NCBI GenBank assembly: GCA_021413965.1
Contig: JAIOPI010000014.1
Location: 124,001-188,000 of the forward strand
Direction: 5' to 3'
Source: Lentisphaerota bacterium
GTDB lineage: Bacteria; Verrucomicrobiota; Kiritimatiellia; UBA8416; JAIOPI01
DNA length: 64,000 bases
The position numbers and the translations under genes are program-made. Under the pieces are notes generated by a model. That model saw only the letters and a list, made by a program, of their open reading frames with translations, did not search any database and was not told the DNA's origin. Shown here piece after piece: positions 1 through 7,868 of this stretch. How positions within the stretch are numbered: the first letter of the stretch is position 1; each line of letters starts with the position of its first letter.

Positions 1-1521
1 CCCGGCGTTGTCGTTGGGCGAGTGCAGCGGGGAATCACCGCCGATCAGCACGCCCCAGCGGGGCGTGGCATCCCCCAGCGCGAGCGCGACGTGCAGGGCA
101 ATCCACTTGTCGCCGATCAGCGCCTTCAGCGCCGAGTCGGCGTCCAGCGCCGCCTGCGCGGCGGTCAGTTCATCGGTCCGGGCGGCCAGGTCCCGCGCGA
201 CGTCGGTGAGCACATCGCGGAGGGCGGCGGCGGCCTCCGGATCGAGCCCGTCCGTGCGGTCACGCCCCAGCGCGCGCCTCAGCCGGTTGATCGCGTCTTT
301 TCGCGGCGTCAGGTCCCGCGCGATCTCCCGGTCGATCGCCTCAAGCCGCGCTGATGTCGCCGGGTCGCCAGTCCCGGCGCGCTGCAAGGCCGCCACCTCG
401 CCGCGCCGCGCGTAGAGCCGCTCATCCAGCGTGAAGGCCCGTTGGGCGACCTTGTCCACACAGCGGTCGAGGAGCGGCCGCCTGGAGGGAGTGCGGGCGC
501 GCAGCGGATCGGCGTCCGTCCATCGGGCGGCCTGGTCCTGCAGGAACTGCCGTTCGGCCTCCAGCGCCGTGCGCCGGCCGTCGGTGGTGACCGCCGCATT
601 GTTGTTTTCAAGCGCGCGGTAGAAGTGGCTCGCGCCGGCGTGCAGTCGCGCCTGGTTGTCGTAGAACACCACCAGGACGTGCCGGCGCGCCGGCGAACGG
701 ACCAGTTGCCCGGCCAGCTCCAGCAGGGCCGCGCAGTTGGCGGCCCCGCGCGCGCCGGGTGATCGTTCGGGAACGTCGCCGAAGGAGTCAAACGGGGCCG
801 AGAGGATGACGACCTCCTCCTTCCCCTGGGCGAACGTGGGCGCGAGGCCGGGGATGAAGCCGATGACGTTGCGGCCCGTGACCGCGTCCCAGACGACCTC
901 GCTGTGGATCACGGCCTCCCGGCCCGTTGGCAGGGCGGAGGGGTCGCCTTCGTAGTAGAAGCGCGGCAGGTTCACGTTGGCGGCCACGGCGTGAGGGCTG
1001 CCGGCATCGCACGCGCCGCCGCGGACGAAGACGACGGCTCGCGCCCCGAATCGCAGCGCCCGCAGCCAGCCGTCGCCGGCGTTGTAGTCCATGACTGCCA
1101 CGGCGTCGCGCACGTCGGCCGCCGCCAATTCCCCGATCGCCCCCACGTCAAGCCGGACCAGCCGGCCGGCCAGGCCTTCGGGTGGAGTCGTGGGCGGCAG
1201 GATGCCGTTCGGTCGCATCGGCAAGAGGGGCAGGGGATCGCCCCGGCCCTCGACGGTCATCTCGCAACGCCGGACCGAGGTCTGCACGGACGGGAACGGC
1301 TGGACCATGACGGTCTTCACGCCGACGTCCCGCAGGCGCTGCGCGAGGTAGTCCGCGGCCGCCTCCCCGGCGGGAGTTCCGCAGAGCCGGTGCGGGGCGC
1401 GCGTGAGGGCCTGGCAGTCCGCGGCGAACTCCGGCGAAGTGACCGGGGCCGGCATCGCCGCCGGCGCCAGGGCGGCGACGGCCAGCCACCATGCCGTCAA
1501 TGTCAGGACACGGCCTTTCAT
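1..1521 (-). CDS. Exported M28-peptidase-like protein, catalytically degenerate, C-terminus beyond window
   Basis: The frame is open from an ATG at 1521 to the left edge (507 codons), so the 3' end is missing. The ATG overlaps the stop of the upstream ATPase gene (ATGA), which supports this start and translational coupling. Residues 1-26 form a signal peptide (basic start, Ala/Leu-rich core). Residues about 35-70 (RAPHRLCGTPAGE...) resemble the start of M28 zinc aminopeptidases, followed by a PA-like insert and the core strand near VVILSAPFDSFGD. In M28 enzymes this strand carries an HxD zinc motif, then a metal-bridging Asp (often ADDN) and a Glu-Glu pair. Here they read APFD, GARGAANC and YDNQ, so the metal and catalytic residues look lost. 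The tail is Ala/Arg/Asp-rich and probably helical. The fold match is by motif only; a binding or chaperone role with the ABC exporter is inferred. Confidence 0.72.
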   Translation of the reverse strand, partial: MKGRVLTLTAWWLAVAALAPAAMPAPVTSPEFAADCQALTRAPHRLCGTPAGEAAADYLAQRLRDVGVKTVMVQPFPSVQTSVRRCEMTVEGRGDPLPLLPMRPNGILPPTTPPEGLAGRLVRLDVGAIGELAAADVRDAVAVMDYNAGDGWLRALRFGARAVVFVRGGACDAGSPHAVAANVNLPRFYYEGDPSALPTGREAVIHSEVVWDAVTGRNVIGFIPGLAPTFAQGKEEVVILSAPFDSFGDVPERSPGARGAANCAALLELAGQLVRSPARRHVLVVFYDNQARLHAGASHFYRALENNNAAVTTDGRRTALEAERQFLQDQAARWTDADPLRARTPSRRPLLDRCVDKVAQRAFTLDERLYARRGEVAALQRAGTGDPATSARLEAIDREIARDLTPRKDAINRLRRALGRDRTDGLDPEAAAALRDVLTDVARDLAARTDELTAAQAALDADSALKALIGDKWIALHVALALGDATPRWGVLIGGDSPLHSPNDNAG

Positions 1522-2282
1522 GTGCCTCCAATGCTGCCGATGTCGACGCGGACATCCTCGCGCCGTGCGATGCGCTCGATGCGCCCGTCGCGGATCCAGA
1601 TCAGTCGGTCGCACATGTCCATCATGCGATGGTCGTGGGTCGCGCAGATGATCGTGACGCCCTGCTCGTCGTTCAGTCGTTTGAGGAGGCCCAGGATCTC
1701 CTGGCCCGTGCCCAGGTCGAGATTGGCTGTCGGTTCGTCGCACAGCAGGACGCCGGGCTGATTGGCGAGGGAGCGCGCGATGGCCACGCGCTGCTGCTGG
1801 CCGCCGGACATCTCGATCGGCCGGTGGTGCCAGCGCTCCGCCAGGCCGACGAGTCCGAGCAGGCGCATGCCGCGCGCGCGGGCTTCGTCGGGCGACACGC
1901 CGCCGAAGACCATGGGCGTCGTCACGTTCTCGAGCGCCGTCATGTAGGGGATCAGGTTGTAGGATTGGAAGATGTAGCCGATCTTGTGGCAGCGCAGATA
2001 CGCCAGCTCCTCCGCCGTCAGTTGGGCCACGTCGACCTCGTCGATGAACACGCGGCCGGTCGACGGCCGGTCCAGCGCGCCGATCATGTTGAAGAACGTG
2101 CTCTTGCCGGAGCCCGACGGGCCCATCACGGAGATGAACTCCGCCTGGCGAATTTCGACATCCACGCCCCGCAGGGCCTCGGTCACGACGCCCTGCTTCG
2201 TGTACTGCTTCTTAAGCCCCACGGTGCGGATGATGATGCGGCACTCGGCATCATGGGCAAGGGTTGATGGTTGAGGGTTCAT
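1518..2282 (-). CDS. ABC transporter ATPase, LolD/MacB type
   Basis: A 254-aa ATP-binding subunit that would drive the FtsX-type permease encoded just upstream. Walker A is GPSGSGKST at residues 54-62. The Q-loop region reads IGYIFQSYNLIP, the signature is MSGGQQQRVAIARSL, and Walker B is LLCDEPTANLD followed by the switch His in ATHD. The spacing and the FQSYNLIP sequence are typical of LolD/MacB/FtsE-like ATPases, which act in envelope export or lipoprotein handling rather than solute import. The gene lies 18 nt after the permease stop and its own stop overlaps the start of the M28-like gene, so the three are probably one transcript. No strong ribosome binding site precedes the ATG at 2282, but no better in-frame start exists. 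Confidence 0.93.
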   Translation of the reverse strand: MNPQPSTLAHDAECRIIIRTVGLKKQYTKQGVVTEALRGVDVEIRQAEFISVMGPSGSGKSTFFNMIGALDRPSTGRVFIDEVDVAQLTAEELAYLRCHKIGYIFQSYNLIPYMTALENVTTPMVFGGVSPDEARARGMRLLGLVGLAERWHHRPIEMSGGQQQRVAIARSLANQPGVLLCDEPTANLDLGTGQEILGLLKRLNDEQGVTIICATHDHRMMDMCDRLIWIRDGRIERIARREDVRVDIGSIGGT

Positions 2283-2300
2283 GGGGCGCGATCGTATTCC

Positions 2301-3791
2301 TTATTCAATGCGCATGGCCTCCAGGGGGGCCAGGCGGGCGGCTTTGAGAGACGGGTAGACGGCCGCCAGGGCCGCCAGTCCGACGCCGACGAGCATGGCG
2401 GCCAGCGACGCGCCGATCAGCGTCCCGACCGGGATGGCGTGAAGCGCGGCGCGGCCGAAGGTGACGGCCATGCGGCTCACGCCGAGCGCTGCACCCGCGG
2501 CGGCACCGATGGTGCCGCCGGCCACCCCCAGGCAACAGGATTCCAGCACGAACACCAGCAGGATGAACTCGTCCAATGCGCCCAGGCACTTGAGCGTGGC
2601 GATCTCGCGGAATCGTTCGGTTACCGTCATGAGCATGGCGTTGGAAATGCCAATGGCGCAGACCAGCATCGAAACCAGCAGCAACCAGCTCATGCGCTCG
2701 CCCAGGCCCAGCCAGCCGCCGCCGGTCGCGTCGGCCGTCATGCGTTCGATCCGCTCGAGCGCGGCGTCCCGCTTGCGTTGCTGGGCCAGCTGCGCCAGGC
2801 CGGACGGGGTTAGGCGGCCGGTGTCGGCCCCGGTTCCGCGGATGGCCCGCAGGTACGATTCGGCGGCGGCGGGGCGCTGCAGGTACTCCCAGAGCATGGG
2901 GACCGTGATGTCCGCCGGCATGACGTCATAGGCCTGGGCCACGGTTTGCCGCGCCGGCATCAGGTCGACGCCGTGCTCCACGCTTGCGGCGTCCAGCGTT
3001 GCCCGCGCCTGGTCCGCGACGATGGCCGCCGTCGCGGCATCCAGGTCGAAGCCGGCGCGCCGCGCCGCCTGTGCGAAATCGGCTTGCGGGTCGGCGAGCG
3101 CCTCCAGCACCGGTCGCGCGCCGCGCGCCGACTCCAGCGTTTTGATGGCCCACTGTGTGCCGGCGCGCACCTGCGCGAGGCTGCCCGAGAGCGCGGGCCA
3201 GCCGGCGAGGAAATCGGCGAACGCGTCGGGCGAGGTTACGAAGCGAACGGAGCGCATGGTGGCGAGACGATCCGAGAAGGTGCGCCAGGCCGCGGGATCG
3301 ACGAGGCGGTCGAAAATTTCCGTATCCGCGGCCGTATGCACCAGGGCGCGCCGCTGGTCGTAGTCCAACGACTCGAAGAACGTGAGGTAGGCATCGGCCT
3401 GCCGGAGCGCGGTGCACCAGGCGCTCAGTCCGGCCGCATCCAAGCCCCCCATGCGCCGGGCTTCCGCGCACGCGGGCTCGGCTGGCAATGACCGCGCCAG
3501 GCGGGCGATGAGGTCGGCGGGTGTTTCCAGGCGCGTGAGCCGCGCCGTCCAGGCATGCACCAGGCGCGCCTTGGCCAGTTCGCCGCGCACGGCGGCGGCG
3601 AGTCGCTGCTTGATGATGCTCTCGCTGACGATGTTCATGAGGAAGGCGACCGCGACCGCAATGACCGCGACCGTGACCGCGGCGCGAAACAGGCGATAGC
3701 GGATGCCGTCGATCATGATGCGGACCGTGCGCAAGAATCCCAACCGAGGCTGATCGGCGGGGCGGATGTCGCGCCGTGCCGGGCCGCTCAT
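2301..3791 (-). CDS. MacB/FtsX-type ABC transporter permease
   Basis: A 496-aa permease. One membrane helix lies near residues 35-55 (RAAVTVAVIAVAVAFL), then a large extracytoplasmic domain of about 320 residues rich in Ala/Arg/Asp, then three C-terminal helices (beginning SWLLLVSMLVCAIGISNAML) with the FtsX motif TVTERFREIATLKCLGA and the terminal PSLKAARLAPLEAMR. This 1+3 layout is that of MacB/LolE permeases, but the periplasmic domain does not look like a typical MacB_PCD by eye. I chose ATG 3791 because GGAAGG sits just upstream; the frame extends to a TTG at 3851 without a good ribosome site. It forms a transporter with the next gene. Substrate unknown. Confidence 0.88.
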   Translation of the reverse strand: MSGPARRDIRPADQPRLGFLRTVRIMIDGIRYRLFRAAVTVAVIAVAVAFLMNIVSESIIKQRLAAAVRGELAKARLVHAWTARLTRLETPADLIARLARSLPAEPACAEARRMGGLDAAGLSAWCTALRQADAYLTFFESLDYDQRRALVHTAADTEIFDRLVDPAAWRTFSDRLATMRSVRFVTSPDAFADFLAGWPALSGSLAQVRAGTQWAIKTLESARGARPVLEALADPQADFAQAARRAGFDLDAATAAIVADQARATLDAASVEHGVDLMPARQTVAQAYDVMPADITVPMLWEYLQRPAAAESYLRAIRGTGADTGRLTPSGLAQLAQQRKRDAALERIERMTADATGGGWLGLGERMSWLLLVSMLVCAIGISNAMLMTVTERFREIATLKCLGALDEFILLVFVLESCCLGVAGGTIGAAAGAALGVSRMAVTFGRAALHAIPVGTLIGASLAAMLVGVGLAALAAVYPSLKAARLAPLEAMRIE

Positions 3792-3861
3792 CGGGCGCCC
3801 TTCCTTCCCGGAATCGCACGGCCTGCCACTCGTTTTGTCTTCACCCTTCAATGCACAATCC

Positions 3862-4323
3862 TCACGTGGCTTGGCCCAGTTCCACGGCGAGTATGCCGCG
3901 CTGTACGAGCAGGCGCAGGTAGCTCGTCACGGCGACACGCGCCTCGTGAAACGAAAGCGAGTAGCGCGCCGCAAACGCATCGATCACGGCTTCGACGTGT
4001 CGATGTCCGTCGCACATCCGCCAAACGTCGCTTCCCAGTTCGTCAAGTTGGTGCACCTTCGTGTCCTTGAAAGGGACGATCCAGGAGAGGGGGGGCTTCA
4101 TGAAGGAGGGGCGCTGCTGGCGGACGCGCAGACACACGCCGGCGCCGTCATCAGCGGTGGCCTGCGCCGCCAGGTTGCGGCGGGGAATTGCCCGCAGCGT
4201 GGGCAGCCAGTCGGCCGGTTCTGGCGCCGCGTCCGAGGCAGTGTCGGGTGTTCGCAGGTTCCGGGCCCGCGCCGCCTTCGACGCCTGGCGCCCTGCCGCG
4301 CGGGGGGATGGTGGCTTACGCAT
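3862..4323 (-). CDS. PqqD-family (RRE-like) protein
   Basis: A 153-aa protein whose residues about 46-153 match the PqqD winged-helix fold: PRRN...DDG...VCLRV, then LDELGSDVWRMCDG, HRHVEAVIDAF, and the helix-rich end EARVAVTSYLRLLVQRGIL. PqqD-type domains (RiPP recognition elements) bind leader peptides for modifying enzymes in PQQ and RiPP pathways. Many stand-alone PqqD-like genes, however, have unknown partners. The first 45 residues are basic and Ala/Pro-rich and look disordered. The start overlaps the end of the preceding gene by 8 nt, and a 70-nt gap precedes the FtsX gene. No radical SAM enzyme or obvious precursor peptide gene is visible nearby. The family call is firm; the function is not. 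Confidence 0.85.
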   Translation of the reverse strand: MRKPPSPRAAGRQASKAARARNLRTPDTASDAAPEPADWLPTLRAIPRRNLAAQATADDGAGVCLRVRQQRPSFMKPPLSWIVPFKDTKVHQLDELGSDVWRMCDGHRHVEAVIDAFAARYSLSFHEARVAVTSYLRLLVQRGILAVELGQAT

Positions 4324-5185
4324 CAGGAGTCACTCCTTCCGCGCAGCACGCGAGGGGCCGTCGCGCGGCGTGGTCGAACGGGTCTCCCGTGCCGATCCAG
4401 CTGTAGAGGCGCCCGTCGCTCGGGCAAATCCAAGCTTCCGCCCGAAAAGGGCGAACCTTCCCAAACACGCGTCCCGTTCGCCGCAGGCCGCTGATCTGTG
4501 CGACCGCATGCGTGCCGCACGCGAGGGAGCGGGTCCCCGCCGGAGCGGGCCGCGCGTCTGACGGCAGCCCGTGCCGGAGCCAGGCGTCCACCGGCGTGCG
4601 CAGCCAGGTGGGGACGAGCCCGCGGCGCGCAAAGCGCACGTCGGTGCGGCCCTTGGCGAAGTGCGCCTCGGCATGCGCGGGCTGGACGGTCAGGTCGGTG
4701 AGTTCGAGCCCTGCGGGGACGCGCATATCGAGGCCGAACGCGCGCCAGCGCCGGTCGCCGTCGGCTTCGGGCGGCGCTTCGCACAAGCTGCCCAGGATGT
4801 TTTTCTCCAGGACCGGGTCCACGGCGCCGGGCCAGATGAACACGGTTTCGACGAGACAGGCTTCCCCGGGCACGTGAATTCCGTAGCGGGTCATCGGCTG
4901 TCCGCCGAGGCGGCCGCTCAGCCCCCGCCAGGCGCCGCGCTGGACCCGCCGTCCGTCGGTCATCCCACGCTCGGTCAGCCGCGCCTCGTAGTCGTGCAGC
5001 ATGCGTTCGAAGTCCGGCGGGCCGGCGACCTGCCGCCAGCTCAGCTCCAGCCGAAACCGGTAGCGGTCGGCAAACGCGCAGCGGCCGGCCGCGCGGTCGC
5101 GGGAGAACTGCAGCATCTCCCACTCGTCCGGCAGCTCGACCGCCAGGTGTCGCCAGATCCAGGTACGCATGGTCGGGGTCATCAT
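4316..5185 (-). CDS. Conserved-looking hypothetical protein between DUF6785-like and PqqD genes
   Basis: A 289-aa soluble protein that I do not recognise. It is rich in Trp, Arg and aromatic residues, with no signal peptide or membrane helix. Two segments look like an internal repeat: near residues 12-60 (ELPDEWEMLQFSRDRA) and near 155-205 (RVPAGLELTDLTVQPA). Each starts with a Pro-led amphipathic strand followed by a basic stretch, so the protein may be two similar beta-rich domains. The C-terminal third has the pattern AEAWICPSDGRLYSWIGTGD and three Cys. It starts 6 nt after the stop of the membrane-protein gene and overlaps the PqqD-like start, so it is firmly part of the cassette. A partner role for the transporter or PqqD-like protein is inferred from position only. 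Confidence 0.8.
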   Translation of the reverse strand: MMTPTMRTWIWRHLAVELPDEWEMLQFSRDRAAGRCAFADRYRFRLELSWRQVAGPPDFERMLHDYEARLTERGMTDGRRVQRGAWRGLSGRLGGQPMTRYGIHVPGEACLVETVFIWPGAVDPVLEKNILGSLCEAPPEADGDRRWRAFGLDMRVPAGLELTDLTVQPAHAEAHFAKGRTDVRFARRGLVPTWLRTPVDAWLRHGLPSDARPAPAGTRSLACGTHAVAQISGLRRTGRVFGKVRPFRAEAWICPSDGRLYSWIGTGDPFDHAARRPLACCAEGVTPDA

Positions 5186-5191
5186 GGTGCT

Positions 5192-7585
5192 TCAGCCCGG
5201 CGTGACGCGGAAACCCAGGGGCGGCAGCCCCTTCACGAAGTAATACACGGCGCCGATGATGACCGGCAGGATGGCCGCCAGCATCTCGCCGGCGACCAGG
5301 CCGATCATCAGGGGTTTCAGCCGCTGATACAGGCGGGCGCCGCCGTACTTCATGACGCCGCTTTTGACGAGGCAGCCGATGAGAAACGAGAAGGCCAGGC
5401 TGCGGCTCGACCAGGTTCCCATCATCAGGAACAACAGCGGGTGCAGGGGCCACTTGATGAAGCGGAAGCGCAGCCAGGTGAAGAGGATGACCAGTGCGAA
5501 GGTGATGCCGAAGCAGGTCACGAAGATGCCCATCGGCTCGACATGCGCGAACCGCGCCCACCCGGACAGGGCGCGCGAGGATTCCAGCAGGCCCTGGGCT
5601 TGAAGCTGCCGGACGACGCCCACGTTGATGTCGTAGGGATAGCGGGGGACATACATCGTGGTCCAGCCATCGCCAGCCAGAACGGCGCCGCGCTGGTACT
5701 GGATTTTGAGGGTCGCGGGCAGGGCCACGGCAAGGCCGAGCACGAGAGCCAGCAGGCCCCAGAGTGCGGCGGGGCCGATGCGAACCCGGACCCGGTCGAT
5801 CAGGCAGACGCCGGACACGGCGAACGGCATCATGGTCTCGCGCGGATCGATGGACAGCAGGCCCGAGAGGATCGTGAGCACGAGCAGTTGGTCGGGGCCG
5901 AGCGCCCGCGCGCCCATCAGGCCCCACAGCACCACGCAGGGCGCAAAGTGGGTATGAAGGAAGGGGACGCCGGCCTCGGCCACCAGCCGGCTCATGACCG
6001 TGAACATGACCAGCAGGCCGACCACGTAGAGCAGCGCCAGCTGCCAGTCCACGTCGAGCAGAACCAGCTGATAGACGAACAGGGCGATGGAGGCCAGGAA
6101 CACCCGCATGCCCCAGACGGCGGTGGCTTCAATCGGGTCGCGCGCCCGCAGGCCGAGTCCGCGGCGGAGGGCGGAGGCGTAGTAGTGCCGGCCGGTGTAC
6201 AGCAGCACGGCGAACATGGCGAAGTAGGCACCGGCGTAGAGGCCCGATTCGCTCGTCGCGCGCAGCAGCCCGCCGGTGATGGGCACGCCGTAGCTGGCGA
6301 GGATGCCGACGGCCAGGCAATAGAGGTAGGGCGCGAGCCCCAGGGACAGCGAGACGTCGGTGGCCAGGAAATAGGCGAAGCCGATCGCGGTGAAGCTGAG
6401 CGTGGGATCGAAGATCATCCACGGGCCGCCCTTCTTGATGACCGGGATCAGGTCCTGGAGCGGTCCCAGGTCGAGGTGGATGCGGATGGGGATCAGAATG
6501 TCGGGCCACCAGGTGCAGGCATAGTTGTTCATGTGGATGCCCAGCACGGCGAGCATGCCGATCCAGAAGCGGCGGTTGCGCAGGGTTGGGCTCCAGGCCT
6601 GTCCATCCTCCGGCAGCAGCGCGCGGGCGAACTCCACGGTGGGATAGGGAAGGCGCTCGTGCGTGGACCACTGCCGGTGCAGCACCAGGGCGAGCGCCGT
6701 GACCATGACGCCGACGGTCAACAGCAGCGGCACCCAGAACAGCAGCGGCCGCACCCAGACGCGCCAGGGGAGCTGGCGCCAGCGGACGCGGCCCTCGCCT
6801 TCCGCCAGGCCGGTCACAAAGGCATCCACGGACGAGGCCGGGTCGCGATCGACGTTGGTGAGCAGGACGTCCGGCGTGCGGTCGATGGGCCCCAGCCGCT
6901 GCGGGGCCACCGCATCCGGGAACAGGGCGTCGATCGCGCCGCGGTTGATCCGGGCCACATCGACGGCACTGAGGGTGGCGGGGTCCCGGGCCAGGAGGTC
7001 GCGGACATGGCGCGTGAGCCGAAGGCCGGCAGTCGCGCCAGGCGCCATCGCAAAGCGGGACTGGGTGATGGCGGTGTTCAGCGCCGCGAGCAGCCCCCCG
7101 CGCTGTTCGTCGGCGCTGCCGGCGGCCAGCGTCGCGCCGGGCAGCGCTGCGCGCAGGGCCTGCAGCGCGGGCGGGCCGTTCGCGGCCGAGCCCAGCGCGG
7201 CGATCACGGAAGCAGGATCGGCCAGGTCCTTCTGCGCCAGCGTGGGAGGCTCGGACTGCCAGCTCGGGGTCGTGCGCAGGTGATGATGCGGGAACATGAG
7301 GTTGTTGGTGAAGTAGTGCATGAGCCCGCGACCGGGCACGCAGCAGGCGAACAGCATGAGCGTGACGATCGTCGCCAGTTCGCGGCGGTTCAGGCAGGCA
7401 CGGGGCGACAGGCGTTGCAGGAGCGGGTTGACCAGCAGCAGGAAGAGGGTCAACGAACCAAAGACCGCGACCGGCAGGAAGTTCCCCACCAGATACGTGC
7501 CGCGCATCACCATGTCGTTGAAGTAGGTGACCGCGCACAGCAGCATGGCGCACGCCAGACCGATAATCACGCTGCGACCTGTCAT
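5192..7585 (-). CDS. Large polytopic membrane protein, DUF6785/DUF6784-like
   Basis: A 797-aa integral membrane protein with roughly a dozen hydrophobic helices: the N-terminal pair from IIGLACAMLLCAV onward, a soluble insert at about residues 95-235, then helices from LLFWVPLLLTVGVMVTALAL to the C-terminal VAGEMLAAILPVIIGAVYYFV. From memory the opening (short helix, TYFND, then LVGNFLPVAVFG) matches the DUF6785 family common in PVC bacteria, which resembles the oligopeptide-transporter (OPT) superfamily in layout; I could not confirm this. It is first in the six-gene minus-strand cassette, with a good ribosome site (AAAGGA) before ATG 7585. It may import or move the molecule handled by the downstream PqqD-like protein and ABC exporter, but that is inference. 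Confidence 0.85.
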   Translation of the reverse strand: MTGRSVIIGLACAMLLCAVTYFNDMVMRGTYLVGNFLPVAVFGSLTLFLLLVNPLLQRLSPRACLNRRELATIVTLMLFACCVPGRGLMHYFTNNLMFPHHHLRTTPSWQSEPPTLAQKDLADPASVIAALGSAANGPPALQALRAALPGATLAAGSADEQRGGLLAALNTAITQSRFAMAPGATAGLRLTRHVRDLLARDPATLSAVDVARINRGAIDALFPDAVAPQRLGPIDRTPDVLLTNVDRDPASSVDAFVTGLAEGEGRVRWRQLPWRVWVRPLLFWVPLLLTVGVMVTALALVLHRQWSTHERLPYPTVEFARALLPEDGQAWSPTLRNRRFWIGMLAVLGIHMNNYACTWWPDILIPIRIHLDLGPLQDLIPVIKKGGPWMIFDPTLSFTAIGFAYFLATDVSLSLGLAPYLYCLAVGILASYGVPITGGLLRATSESGLYAGAYFAMFAVLLYTGRHYYASALRRGLGLRARDPIEATAVWGMRVFLASIALFVYQLVLLDVDWQLALLYVVGLLVMFTVMSRLVAEAGVPFLHTHFAPCVVLWGLMGARALGPDQLLVLTILSGLLSIDPRETMMPFAVSGVCLIDRVRVRIGPAALWGLLALVLGLAVALPATLKIQYQRGAVLAGDGWTTMYVPRYPYDINVGVVRQLQAQGLLESSRALSGWARFAHVEPMGIFVTCFGITFALVILFTWLRFRFIKWPLHPLLFLMMGTWSSRSLAFSFLIGCLVKSGVMKYGGARLYQRLKPLMIGLVAGEMLAAILPVIIGAVYYFVKGLPPLGFRVTPG

Positions 7586-7798
7586 CGCCGCTTCCTTTCA
7601 GGCTTCGCTTCGGCTTGCGGGAGGGGGGGCACTTGCAGCCCCGGTTTTCACGGCGTGTTGCCTACGTCTGCAGCCGACCAAGCAGGGCCTGCATGTGGAC
7701 ACTTCGGGCTGATCGGCTTGTGTCTGGCGATCATTCTACGACCTCATGCTCAGCCCGAGCTTTACTGTCGACCACCGCCGCTGTCGCCTGTCGCTCAA

Positions 7799-7827
7799 TT
7801 TAGTTGTTGTTGAGGATACCCTATCCC
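7799..7827 (+). promoter_or_regulatory. Putative promoter with GGATA-CCC-TATCC dyad for the corrinoid operon
   Basis: In the 283-nt divergent gap 7586-7868, a perfect 5-bp inverted repeat GGATA-CCC-TATCC lies at 7814-7826. It overlaps a possible -10 (TATCCC, 7822-7827) set 17 nt from a weak -35 (TTTAGT, 7799-7804). An operator over the -10 would suit a repressed catabolic operon. The match is weak and the hexamers are poor. No cobalamin-riboswitch box (GCCACTG) was found in the gap. The rest of the gap shows nothing else I can support. Confidence 0.3.
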
Positions 7828-7868
7828 ATTACCATTCGCCAGCTCAAGTGCGTGAGAGGCGAAAAAGA

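Noticed and set aside
3792-3861. A RiPP precursor peptide gene beside the PqqD-like gene
   Set aside because: The 70-nt gap and the flanking gene ends hold no small frame with a ribosome site; without a modifying enzyme a RiPP pathway cannot be claimed.
4571-7813. A very long plus-strand open frame (over 1000 codons) opposite the DUF6785-like gene
   Set aside because: It is rich in His, Gln, Arg and Ala with no family motif, and lies opposite a gene with clear membrane helices and a good ribosome site; it is a GC-rich shadow frame.
7586-7868. Cobalamin riboswitch before the corrinoid operon
   Set aside because: The B12 box core GCCACTG and a matching fold are not found in the gap; only a small dyad is present.
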